Shown: positions 31,849 to 39,708 of the stretch, piece after piece
Layout of the letters: every line of letters begins with the position of its first letter
Numbering within the stretch: the first letter of the stretch is position 1
Source: Nonomuraea fuscirosea
GTDB lineage: Bacteria > Actinomycetota > Actinomycetes > Streptosporangiales > Streptosporangiaceae
Direction of reading: 5' to 3'
Length of the DNA stretch: 64,000 bases
Assembly (NCBI RefSeq): GCF_003001935.1
Contig: NZ_PVNG01000028.1
Span: forward strand, 62,001 to 126,000
Program-made: the position numbers and the translations under genes
Notes under the pieces: model-generated
The model's database searches: none
Told to the model about the DNA's origin: nothing
What the model saw: only the letters and a program-made list of their open reading frames with translations

Positions 31849-33012
31849 ATGGTCCTGGCCATGGACGAGCAGGTGACGGAGTCGGCGGCGGTGCTCACCG
31901 TCAACGCCGGGTCGTCGAGCCTGCGCCTCGATCTCGTACAGGGCGGGTGCGTGATCGACAGCGCCCGCTCCGAGCGCGCCGTCGACCCCGGCTCGGCCGG
32001 GGAGAAGCTGTCGGACTTCCTCGGCGGGCACTTCGACCGCGACGTCAGGGCGGTGGCGCACCGGGTGGTGCACGGCGGCGACGTCGTCCCCGCTCCCGTG
32101 GTCGCCGACGACGAGACGGTGCGCGCGCTGCGCGGCCTGACCGGCCTGGCGCCGCTGCACCTGCCGCCGGCGCTGGCGCTGATCGAGGCGGCCCGCGAGC
32201 AGCTGCCCGCGGTGCCGCAGGTGATCTGTCCCGACACGGCCTTCCACGCCGGGCTGCCGGAGGAGGCCGCCGTCTACCCGCTGCCGCGCGAGTGGCGAGA
32301 GCGGCACGGCCTGCGCCGGTACGGCTTCCACGGGCTCTCCTACGCCTGGGCCGCCGACCGGGTGGCCGAGCTGCTCGGCCGCCCGGTGGCCGAACTGGAC
32401 CTGGTGCTGACGCATCTGGGCGGCGGCTGCTCGGTGTGCGCGCTGTCGGGCGGGCGCAGCCTGGACACCTCGATGGGGTTCACGCCGCTGGAGGGCCTGC
32501 CCATGAGCAAGCGCTCGGGCAGCGTGGATCCCGGGATGCTGCTCTGGCTGCTGCGCTACGGCGGGCTCACGGCCGAGGAGCTGGCCGACGGCCTGGAACG
32601 CCACTCGGGGCTGCTCGGGCTGTCGGACGGGCGCTCGGGGGACACCCGCGAGCTGGTGGCCGCCGAGCGGGACGGCGACGAGGCGGCCGGGCTGGCGCTG
32701 CGGGTCTTCGCCCACCGGGCGAGCCGGGAGATCGCCGCCGCGGCCACCTCGCTCGGGCGGATCGACGCGCTGGTGTTCACCGGGGAGATCGGCTGGAACC
32801 AGCCCGAGGTGCGCGAGGCGGTGTGCCGGCGGCTGGGGCTGCTCGGCGTGCTCCCGCCGGTGCTGGGCAACCGTTCCGACGACGGGCCGGTCAGCGACGG
32901 CGGCGTGCCCGTCCTGGTGGTGCAGGTACGCGAGGAGCTGCAACTGGCCCGCGAATGCCTGCGCGCCCTCGCCGAGGACGACGAGCCGGAGATGTTCCCG
33001 ACGGCGGGGTGA
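31849..33012 (+). CDS. ackA: Acetate kinase-like acyl phosphotransferase
   Basis: The 387-aa protein has the acetate/butyrate kinase fold: NAGSSSLR, HRVVHGG, PDTAFH, RRYGFHGLSY, DTSMGFTPLEGLPMSKRSGSVDP and a C-terminal EEL. Catalytic residues known from acetate kinase (Asn, Arg, Asp, His, Arg, Glu) are all retained. Several surrounding motifs are divergent: PLHLPP instead of PLHNPx, HLGGGCS instead of HLGNGAS, and TGEIGWNQ instead of TGGIGENS. The acyl substrate may therefore differ. No phosphotransacetylase is adjacent. It starts at ATG 31849 or 31861; neither has a strong ribosome-binding site. It would interconvert acyl phosphate and ATP in the cytoplasm. Confidence 0.85.
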   Translation: MVLAMDEQVTESAAVLTVNAGSSSLRLDLVQGGCVIDSARSERAVDPGSAGEKLSDFLGGHFDRDVRAVAHRVVHGGDVVPAPVVADDETVRALRGLTGLAPLHLPPALALIEAAREQLPAVPQVICPDTAFHAGLPEEAAVYPLPREWRERHGLRRYGFHGLSYAWAADRVAELLGRPVAELDLVLTHLGGGCSVCALSGGRSLDTSMGFTPLEGLPMSKRSGSVDPGMLLWLLRYGGLTAEELADGLERHSGLLGLSDGRSGDTRELVAAERDGDEAAGLALRVFAHRASREIAAAATSLGRIDALVFTGEIGWNQPEVREAVCRRLGLLGVLPPVLGNRSDDGPVSDGGVPVLVVQVREELQLARECLRALAEDDEPEMFPTAG

Positions 33013-33085
33013 GCCGTCCGCCGCCGGGTGAGCGGTCCGGCCACCGGGTGAGCCGTTCGCCGCCGGGTGAGCCGTTCGCCGCCAG
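33009..33085 (+). repeat. 19-20-bp tandem repeat after the acetate kinase-like gene
   Basis: Four imperfect units centred on CCGGGTGAGC (GTGs at 33009, 33028, 33048 and 33067) fill most of the gap before recD2. The first unit includes the kinase stop. Confidence 0.75.
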
Positions 33086-33142
33086 CGATGTTCCCGCGGC
33101 CGGTTGCGCCGTTTGTCGGTCGCGAATGGTTGGATCTCCCGT

Positions 33143-35275
33143 GTGGAGGCGTCCGTCGAGCAGCTCGTCTACGTCCGTGACGACGAATACACCGTCGCGC
33201 GCATGAGCGCCGACGGCGAGCCCGACTTCGTGGCCACCGGGCGGGCGCTGGCCGGGGTGCAGCCGGGCGAGACGCTGCGGCTGTTCGGCGACTGGAGCAG
33301 GCACGCGCGGTTCGGGCGGCGGTTCGCGGTCACCGGGTGCGAGCGGGTGACGCCGTCGTCGGTCCGGGCCATCCGCATCTACCTGGGCTCGGGGCTGATC
33401 AGGGGCATCGGGCCCAGGCTGGCGTACGCGATCGTCGACCATTTCGGCGAGGCCACGCTCAAGGTCATCGACGGCGAGCCCGAGCGGCTCACCGAGGTGG
33501 TCAACATCGGGCCGCTGCGGCAGGGGCAGATCGTCGAGGCGTGGCAGGAGCAGAAGGCCATCGCCGCGCTGATGGTGACGTTGCAGGGGCTCGGCGTCAG
33601 CCCGCTGCTCGCGGCCAAGATCTACCAGGTGTTCGGGCAGGACGCCGACGAGGTCCTGACCACCGACCCCTACCGGCTCATCGGGCGGGTCAGGGGCGTC
33701 GCCTTCCGGGTCGCCGACCGGATCGCCCTGCAGGCCGGGGTGCCCGAACGCAGCCCGCAGCGGGTCAAGGCGGCGCTGCTCGACCGGCTGGAGGCGGCCG
33801 GCAGCCGCGACGGCCACTGCTTCGTCCCGGTCGCCACGCTGGTCAGGGAGGCGGCCGAGCTGATCGAGCAGGACCAGGAGCTGGTGCGGCCGATGGTCGA
33901 CGCGCTGGCGGCCGAGCGGCGGCTGGTCGTGGAGGCGGCCCCGGACCAGCCCGGCCAGGTGGTGGCGTACCTGAAACACGTGCACAGCCGCGAGGTGGCG
34001 CTCACCGCCCAGCTCACCGCGCTCATGGAGGCCCGCTCGACGCTGCCGCTGCGCTCCTACCGCGAGGACCCGGGCCTGCACGAGGACCAGCGGGCCGCCC
34101 TCACCATGGCCCTGACCAGCACCGTCTCGATCATCACCGGCGGTCCTGGCTGCGGCAAGAGCCACACGGTCAAGTCCATCGCGACCACCGTGCGCGCGGC
34201 GGGCGGCACGGTGACGCTCACCGCTCCCACGGGCAAGGCCGCCAAGCGGCTGTCGGAGCTGACCGGGCTGCCCGCGATGACCGTGCACCGCATGCTCGCC
34301 CAGCAGCCCGACCCCGACCCCGAGACGCTCTTCGACGAGCTGCCCGCGCAGGCCGACCTGATCGTGGTCGACGAGGCGTCCATGCTCGACCTGCACCTCG
34401 CCACCCGGCTGACCGCCGCCGTCCGGCCCGGCAGCCATCTGCTCCTCATCGGTGACAGCGACCAGCTGCCCAGCATCGGCCCGGGCGACGTCCTGGCCGA
34501 CCTGCTGCGGGTGCCGGCGCTGCCCCGGGTCCAGCTCACCCACGTCTTCCGGCAGGCGGGCGGCAGCGGCATCATCGACGCCGCCCACCGCATCAGGACC
34601 GGCCGGCTGCCTTCGACCCCGGGCGGGGGCGGGTTCTGGTTCGAGGAGCTCGACGACCCCGAGCAGGTGGCGCGGCGGGTGGCGCACCTGGCGATGGTGG
34701 CGATCCCGCGCAAGCAGAACGTCGATCCGGGGCAGGTGCAGGTGCTGTGCCCGATGCGCAAGGGCGACACCGGCGCCACCGCGCTCGGCCGGCTCATCCA
34801 GGACCAGCTCAACCCGGCCGCCGACGACAAGCCCGAGCACTGGTCGGGGTCCTCGGTGTTCCGGGTGGGCGACCGGGTCATGCCGATCCGCAACAACTAC
34901 GACAAGGGCGTCTTCAACGGCGAGACCGCCACGGTGACGGCCGTGGTGCGCGAGGAGCGCGTGGTCGAGCTCCGCACCGACGACGGCGAGAGCGTGAGCT
35001 ACTCCTTCGACGAGCTCGACGACCTGACCCACGCCTACGCGATCAGCGTGCACCGGTCGCAGGGCAGCGAATACCCGTTCGTGGTGGCGCCGATCGTGGC
35101 CGAGTCCGGCGGCGTCATGCTGCGCCGCAAGCTGCTCTACACGCTGGTGACGCGGGCCAAGGCGTGGGTGGTGCTGGTGGGGCAGCGCGAGGCGCTGGAG
35201 CTGGCGGTGCACCGCCTCGGCCACCGCCGCAACACCGGCCTCGCCCGCCGCCTCGCCTCGGCCCTCGACGCCTGA
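33143..35275 (+). CDS. recD2: RecD2-type SF1B DNA helicase
   Basis: The protein (about 710 aa) has helix-hairpin-helix repeats in the N-terminal third (LIRGIGPRLAYAIVDHFGEATLKVI; VNIGPLRQGQIVEAW) and the SF1 helicase core: Walker A GGPGCGKSHT (about 333), Walker B DLIVVDEASMLD, GDSDQLPSIGPG, and the C-terminal AYAISVHRSQGSEYP and LLYTLVTRAK. This is the RecD2 plan, a 5'-3' helicase not tied to RecBC. The frame opens at TTG 33104, but GTG 33143 (VEASVEQLVYV) better matches family N-termini; the start is uncertain by 13 codons. It is likely to act in replication-fork repair or mismatch-related processing. Confidence 0.9.
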   Translation: MEASVEQLVYVRDDEYTVARMSADGEPDFVATGRALAGVQPGETLRLFGDWSRHARFGRRFAVTGCERVTPSSVRAIRIYLGSGLIRGIGPRLAYAIVDHFGEATLKVIDGEPERLTEVVNIGPLRQGQIVEAWQEQKAIAALMVTLQGLGVSPLLAAKIYQVFGQDADEVLTTDPYRLIGRVRGVAFRVADRIALQAGVPERSPQRVKAALLDRLEAAGSRDGHCFVPVATLVREAAELIEQDQELVRPMVDALAAERRLVVEAAPDQPGQVVAYLKHVHSREVALTAQLTALMEARSTLPLRSYREDPGLHEDQRAALTMALTSTVSIITGGPGCGKSHTVKSIATTVRAAGGTVTLTAPTGKAAKRLSELTGLPAMTVHRMLAQQPDPDPETLFDELPAQADLIVVDEASMLDLHLATRLTAAVRPGSHLLLIGDSDQLPSIGPGDVLADLLRVPALPRVQLTHVFRQAGGSGIIDAAHRIRTGRLPSTPGGGGFWFEELDDPEQVARRVAHLAMVAIPRKQNVDPGQVQVLCPMRKGDTGATALGRLIQDQLNPAADDKPEHWSGSSVFRVGDRVMPIRNNYDKGVFNGETATVTAVVREERVVELRTDDGESVSYSFDELDDLTHAYAISVHRSQGSEYPFVVAPIVAESGGVMLRRKLLYTLVTRAKAWVVLVGQREALELAVHRLGHRRNTGLARRLASALDA

Positions 35276-35346
35276 CCGGACCCGGCGGCGGGTTCTCCGG
35301 TTATCCGGTTGGCGGGGTCGTCTCCGGCACGGCAGCATGGCCGGTG

Positions 35347-35889
35347 ATGGACGAACCGCGCATGATCCGCATCTCCAAATATCTCGCCAGGCACCTGCGG
35401 CACGATCCGCGGCGCATCGGCCTCACCCTCGACGAGGGCGGCTGGGCGGAGGTGGACGAGCTGCTGCGCGCCGCCACCGAGCACGGCTTCGCGATCACGC
35501 CGGAGGAGCTGCGGGAGGTCGTCGCGGCCAACGACAAGCGGCGCTACACGATCGAGGGCGGCCGCATCAGAGCCAGTCAGGGGCACTCGGTGCCGGTGGA
35601 CCTCGGGCTGCCCGCCGTCGAGCCGCCCGAGGTGCTCTACCACGGCACCGTCGGCCGCTTCCTGCCGGCGATCAGGGCGGAGGGGCTGCGTCCGATGAGC
35701 CGGCACCACGTGCACCTGTCGCCCGACCGGGAGACGGCCATCCGGGTGGGGGCACGGCGCGGCGTTCCCGTGGTGCTGGTGGTGGCCGCGGGTGACATGC
35801 ACAGGGACGGGCACACGTTCCGGCGCAGCGCGAACGGCGTGTGGCTGACCGACCACGTCCCCCCGGCCCACCTGCGCTTCCCGTCCTGA
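35347..35889 (+). CDS. kptA: RNA 2'-phosphotransferase (KptA/Tpt1)
   Basis: The 180-aa protein contains ISKYLARHLRHDPRRIGLTLDEGGW, YHGTVGRFLPAI, MSRHHVHLS and a C-terminal NGVWLTDHVPPAHL, the pattern of KptA/Tpt1. These enzymes remove an RNA 2'-phosphate using NAD+ and release ADP-ribose 1'',2''-cyclic phosphate. Bacteria lack the tRNA-splicing pathway that makes the eukaryotic substrate, so the cellular role here is open; RNA repair or end-capping is possible. ATG 35347 is used; ATG 35362 is an alternative. It is convergent with a NADAR gene 24 bp away. Confidence 0.92.
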   Translation: MDEPRMIRISKYLARHLRHDPRRIGLTLDEGGWAEVDELLRAATEHGFAITPEELREVVAANDKRRYTIEGGRIRASQGHSVPVDLGLPAVEPPEVLYHGTVGRFLPAIRAEGLRPMSRHHVHLSPDRETAIRVGARRGVPVVLVVAAGDMHRDGHTFRRSANGVWLTDHVPPAHLRFPS

Positions 35890-35912
35890 CGACCGGCCCG
35901 GTCACGCGGGGG

Positions 35913-36491
35913 TCAGCGGGCGTGGTCGGCGGTGAGGGCGGTGCGGGTGGCCATGAGGGCGAAGCCGAGGAGGTTGAGGCCCTTCCAGGCGGACGGCGTG
36001 GTGGCGCGTTCGTCGGTGGCGGCCAGGCCGATCCCCCACACCCGGTCCAGCGGGCTGGACTCCACCAGGACACGGCCGGCCGTCCCGAGCAGGTAGGCGG
36101 CCAGCTGCGGGTGCTGCCCGAACTTGGCCGCGTTCCCGCGCACCACGATGGCGAAGCGCCGGTCCTCCCACACCGCCTCGTCGAAGCCCCGTACGCCGCG
36201 GCCGAGCGCCTTGGCCTCGCCCGGGCTGCCGGCGGCCAGGATCGCGGCCGCGGTCGCCTCGTCCCCGAACAGCCAGGCCTTGTGCGCCATCATGTAGTGC
36301 TCGGCCGAGGCGAACGTGTGCCCGTCCTCGGTGAAGGTCACCGGCCACCACTGACTCAGGCAGCCGGCCCCGACGCCTCCGTCGCGGGCGGGCCGGTGAC
36401 CCCAGAAGCAGAGGTACTTGAGACGCCGGCCGGATCGCTCGGCGGCGATCGCCTCGGCCACGGTCATGGGCAGGGGGAGCTCGTCGGACAT
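35913..36491 (-). CDS. NADAR family protein (YbiA-like)
   Basis: The 192-aa protein has the NADAR/YbiA signature: LKYLCFWGHRP, SQWWPVTFTEDGHTFASAEHYMMAHKAWLFGD, AKFGQHPQLAAYLLGT, and LVESSPLDRVWGIGL near the end. The family is linked to NAD and ADP-ribose metabolism; some members remove ADP-ribose from guanine in DNA, and others act on riboflavin precursors. The ATG at 36491 gives the normal family start. Lying convergent and only 24 bp from kptA, which generates an ADP-ribose phosphate, it may share a nucleotide context, though the genes are on opposite strands. Confidence 0.92.
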   Translation of the reverse strand: MSDELPLPMTVAEAIAAERSGRRLKYLCFWGHRPARDGGVGAGCLSQWWPVTFTEDGHTFASAEHYMMAHKAWLFGDEATAAAILAAGSPGEAKALGRGVRGFDEAVWEDRRFAIVVRGNAAKFGQHPQLAAYLLGTAGRVLVESSPLDRVWGIGLAATDERATTPSAWKGLNLLGFALMATRTALTADHAR

Positions 36492-36615
36492 GACCCTCAC
36501 CGTCCCACAAAACGGGCCACGACTTCGTGTCATTTCTCCGGGCGGCGACCCCACCGCATCGCCTCACTGAGACGCCTCTTTCGACCGCCTCACTGGGCAC
36601 CCCCGCTAGGCCGCC

Positions 36616-37584
36616 TCACCGTTCCTCCGGTCCGGCGGCGCGGCTGAGGCGGTCGGAGAGGGCGCGGAGCACCGGCACCAGCTCCGGCGGCTCCAGGACC
36701 TCGAAGTCGAAGCCCTTCGTCGCGACGTAGACGGCCAGGTCGTCGAGCGAGTCGGAGCCGGCCAGGAACCGGCACGTGTGCGCGTCCACGGCCTCCAGCC
36801 GGCCCGCCCCGGGCGAGGTGCGCGGCGCGACCGCCGCCAGGGGCGCGTGGAAGAGGATGCGGGCCTGGTAGCGGTAGGGGGCGGAGGTGATGGAGCGCGA
36901 CACGTACGCGGCCACGTCGTCCTGCGGCAGCGGCCGGGGCGTGAACCGGGCTCCGGGCAGGCTCAGCGGCCCCTCGATCCGGTCCACCCGGAACGTGCGC
37001 CAGTCGTCCTTGCCGGTGTCCCAGGCGAGCAGGTACCAGCGCCACGGCGTGTGCACGAGCCGGTGCGGCTCCACCTCCCGCTCCGTGACCCCGTCGCGAC
37101 CCCGGTAGCGCAGCCGCTGCCGGCGCCGGTCGCGGCAGGCGGCGGCCAGGTCCGCCAGGAGGTCGGCGCCGACGGCGGGCGCGGCGGCTCCCGCCAGCGG
37201 CACGGTGGCGGCCTGGAAGGCGCTCACCCGGTGCCGCAGCCGCGACGGCAGCACCTGCCGCAGCTTGGCCAGCGCCCGCAGCGCGCCCTCCTCCAGGCCC
37301 GCGACGCTGCCGGTGGCGGCCGTGCGCAGGCTGATGGCCACGGCGACCGCCTCCTCGTCGTCGAGCAGCAGCGGCGGCAGCGCGGCGCCGGGCCCAAGCC
37401 GGTAGCCGCCGGCCACGCCGGGGGTGGCGTCCACGGGGTAGCCGAGCTCGCGCAGCCGGTCGATGTCGCGCCGCACGGTACGCAGCCCGACCTGGAGCCG
37501 GCCGGCCAGCTCGGCGCCGGTCCAGTCCGTACGCGACTGCAGCAGGGACAGCAGGCGCAGCAGCCGCGCGGAGGTCTCCAGCAT
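36616..37584 (-). CDS. WYL-domain transcriptional regulator (YafY type)
   Basis: The 322-aa protein has an HTH_11 winged helix (ARLLRLLSLLQSRTDWTGAELAGRLQVGLRTVRRDIDRLRELGYPV) followed by a WYL domain (EPHRLVHTPWRWYLLAWDTGKDDWRTFRVDRI) and a WCX extension. The ATG at 37584 is followed by the family-typical MLETSARLL. It is divergent from the epoxide hydrolase gene, and the 154-bp gap is filled with repeated ATCGGTGCC-type sites, so it probably controls both itself and the hydrolase. The effector is unknown. Confidence 0.92.
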   Translation of the reverse strand: MLETSARLLRLLSLLQSRTDWTGAELAGRLQVGLRTVRRDIDRLRELGYPVDATPGVAGGYRLGPGAALPPLLLDDEEAVAVAISLRTAATGSVAGLEEGALRALAKLRQVLPSRLRHRVSAFQAATVPLAGAAAPAVGADLLADLAAACRDRRRQRLRYRGRDGVTEREVEPHRLVHTPWRWYLLAWDTGKDDWRTFRVDRIEGPLSLPGARFTPRPLPQDDVAAYVSRSITSAPYRYQARILFHAPLAAVAPRTSPGAGRLEAVDAHTCRFLAGSDSLDDLAVYVATKGFDFEVLEPPELVPVLRALSDRLSRAAGPEER

Positions 37585-37600
37585 GCTCCCGATTCTGCCC

Positions 37601-37720
37601 TGGCATCGATGCCAGAGGCTGACACCGATTCCGTGGCATCGGTGCAAGACCGCGACCCCGACGGCCTTTGGCGGGACCACGATTCCGCCGTCGAATCGGT
37701 GCCAGAAGCTGACACCAATC
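37601..37720. promoter_or_regulatory. Cluster of repeated operator-like sites between the WYL regulator and epoxide hydrolase
   Basis: Sites include the perfect palindrome TGGCATCGATGCCA (37601-37614), the inverted pair CACCGAT (37623-37629) and ATCGGTG (37638-37644), ATCGGTGCCA (37695-37704) and GACACCAAT (37711-37719). The 26 bases at 37605-37630 recur at 37695-37720 with four changes, exactly 90 bp apart. Confidence 0.65.
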
Positions 37721-37738
37721 GTTTCTATCGTCGATGAC

Positions 37739-38908
37739 ATGACGAAGAGCGACAGCACCTCCCAGATCCGCCCGTACCGCATCGAGATCCCGCAGGCGGA
37801 GCTGGACGACCTGCGCGACCGGCTCCGGCGCACCCGCTGGGCTCCCGACCTGCCCGGCGCCGGCTGGGAGCGCGGCGTGCCCGCGAGCTACCTGCACGAC
37901 CTGGCCGCGTACTGGGCCGACGGCTTCGACTGGCGCGCCCAGGAGGCGGCGCTGAACGCGTACCCGCAGTTCGTCACCACCGTCGACGGCGCGGACGTGC
38001 ACTTCCTGCACGTGCGCTCGGCCGTGCCGGACGCCACCCCGCTGCTGCTCCTGCACGGCTGGCCGGGCGGCGTGATCGAGTTCCTCGACCTGATCGGCCC
38101 GCTCACCGACCCGGCCGCGCACGGCGGTGACGCCGCCGCGCCCGCCTTCCACCTGGTGATCCCGTCGCTGCCCGGCTACGGCTTCTCCGGGCCGCTGCCC
38201 GGCACCGGCTGGACCGACGGCCGCACGGCCGCCGCTCTGGCCACGCTGATGGACCGGCTGGGCTACGACCGGTACGGCGTCCAGGGCGGCGACGTCTCGG
38301 CCTTCATCGCGCCGCTGATCGGGCGGGCCGCGCCGGACCACGTCATCGGCGTGCACGTCAACGCGCTGCTGACCTTCCCCACCGGCGACCCGGCGGTGAT
38401 GGGCGCGCTGACCGAGACCGAGCGGGCCCGGCTGGCCGGGATGGAGGAGTGGCAGGAGCGGCTCGGCGCGTACATGCGGCTGCAGGGCACCCGCCCGCAG
38501 ACCCTCGCCGCCGCGCTGCACGACTCCCCCGCCGGGCAACTGGCCTGGATCGTGGAGAAGTTCAAGGACTGGACGGACAAGGCCGCCGAGCTGCCCGAGG
38601 ACGCCGTGGACCGGGATCGGATCCTGGCCGACGTGAGCGTCTACTGGTTCACGGGGACGGCGGGTTCGTCGGCGCACACGTACTTCGAGCGTTTCACCGA
38701 TCCGGGCATGTGGCGGCCGGTCGAGCGCGGGAGCGTGCCGACGGCCGTGGCGGTGTTCCCGACGGACTTCTCGGTGCGGCCGCTGGCCGAACGGCAGCAC
38801 AACGTGGTGCGCTGGACGGAGTTCGGGCACGGCGGCCACTTCGCGGCCCTGGAGACGCCGGAGGTGCTGGTCGCGGAGCTGCGCGCGTTCTTCGGCGCGC
38901 TCAGCTGA
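37739..38908 (+). CDS. Epoxide hydrolase (alpha/beta hydrolase with EHN domain)
   Basis: The 389-aa protein has the epoxide-hydrolase N-terminal domain (RPYRIEIPQAELDDLRDRLRRTRWAPD) and an alpha/beta core with HGWPG (oxyanion hole), the nucleophile aspartate in YGVQGGDVSAF and the catalytic histidine in FGHGGHFAALE. It converts an epoxide to a diol, either in detoxification or in a catabolic or secondary-metabolite path. The ATG at 37739 is preferred; the ATG five bases upstream (37734) is stopped at once. It is the likely target of the divergent WYL regulator. Confidence 0.9.
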   Translation: MTKSDSTSQIRPYRIEIPQAELDDLRDRLRRTRWAPDLPGAGWERGVPASYLHDLAAYWADGFDWRAQEAALNAYPQFVTTVDGADVHFLHVRSAVPDATPLLLLHGWPGGVIEFLDLIGPLTDPAAHGGDAAAPAFHLVIPSLPGYGFSGPLPGTGWTDGRTAAALATLMDRLGYDRYGVQGGDVSAFIAPLIGRAAPDHVIGVHVNALLTFPTGDPAVMGALTETERARLAGMEEWQERLGAYMRLQGTRPQTLAAALHDSPAGQLAWIVEKFKDWTDKAAELPEDAVDRDRILADVSVYWFTGTAGSSAHTYFERFTDPGMWRPVERGSVPTAVAVFPTDFSVRPLAERQHNVVRWTEFGHGGHFAALETPEVLVAELRAFFGALS

Positions 38909-38993
38909 GCGGCGTACGCCGCCGACGGCGGTGAAGCGTAAAGAAACGGCAGGTGGCGGCTACGGGGCGGGGCGCCGGGTAGCCCGGGTCGGC

Positions 38994-39215
38994 ATGACGA
39001 AGAAGAAGGAGCCGAAGCCGGGCGACGAGGTCACCTGGCGCAGCCATGGCTCCACCGCCAAGGGCAAGGTCGAGAAGAAGCTGACCGAGCGGCAGCACGA
39101 GGCGGGCCGCGAGGTCGCCGCCTCGCCCGACGACCCCCAGTACGTCGTGCGCAGCGAGAAGAGCGGCAAGAAGGCCGTGCACAAGCCGTCCGCCCTGCGG
39201 AAGGGCGGCAAGTGA
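38994..39215 (+). CDS. DUF2945 (hypervirulence-associated TUDOR-domain) protein
   Basis: The 73-aa basic protein starts MTKKKEPKPGDEVTWRSHG and includes PQYVVRSEKSGKKAVHKPSAL, typical of DUF2945/HVA-TUDOR small proteins (about 60-75 aa). The domain folds as a small barrel and may bind nucleic acid or protein; function is unknown. It is overlapped by the next gene (GTGA), a pairing with DUF3140 seen in other actinomycetes, so the two may work together, possibly in stress survival. Confidence 0.85.
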   Translation: MTKKKEPKPGDEVTWRSHGSTAKGKVEKKLTERQHEAGREVAASPDDPQYVVRSEKSGKKAVHKPSALRKGGK

Positions 39216-39541
39216 GCGACGACGGCGAGGCGGTCGCGGCCGAGTTCGGCGAGGTCGTGAACATGACCGCGAAGGAGATCGAACGCTGGCTGGACACGGA
39301 CGAGTCGAAGTCCGTCGGCCAGAAGGACGGCGGCGGCGAGTCCGTGGGCCACGAGTCCGGCCGCAAGATCGTCAAGCTGCTGCAGGGGAAGGCGTCCGAC
39401 CGGACCGAAGAGGACTACGCCCACATGCGCAAGGTGATCGGCTACGTGCATCGGCACCTGGCCCAGCGCCCCTCCGGCGACGTGAAGGACACCCACTGGC
39501 GCTACTCGCTGATGAACTGGGGCCACGACCCGCTCAAGTGA
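39212..39541 (+). CDS. DUF3140 protein
   Basis: The 109-aa protein has NMTAKEIERWLDTDESKSVGQ, GHESGRKIVKLL and DVKDTHWRYSLMNWGHDPLK, which identify DUF3140. It is acidic at the start and has no membrane segment. The GTG at 39212 overlaps the DUF2945 stop. The function is unknown. A short hairpin follows the stop. Confidence 0.87.
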   Translation: MSDDGEAVAAEFGEVVNMTAKEIERWLDTDESKSVGQKDGGGESVGHESGRKIVKLLQGKASDRTEEDYAHMRKVIGYVHRHLAQRPSGDVKDTHWRYSLMNWGHDPLK

Positions 39542-39542
39542 A

Positions 39543-39559
39543 CGCCCCAGCTCGGGGCG
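39543..39559 (+). terminator. Short hairpin after the DUF3140 gene
   Basis: CGCCCC and GGGGCG form a 6-bp stem with an AGCTC loop, starting two bases after the stop codon. No T tract follows. Confidence 0.45.
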
Positions 39560-39708
39560 CGTATGTTTCCCGTAGGGATCCGTCGTTTCTCCGTCAAGGA
39601 GGCGTAGGTGCGCTGGTGGCGGCGGGGCCTGTTACGGTAGTGCGCGGCACGCCGGGAAGTACGGTCGGCATCGACTGCCGGTCCGCTGCCTGGGGAGGCG
39701 TTCACAAT

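Noticed and set aside
39560..39708. Possible c-di-AMP riboswitch before ktrB, as found upstream of K+ transporters in some bacteria.
   Set aside because: No recognisable ydaO core; only the short hairpin at 39543-39559 and a ribosome-binding site were found.
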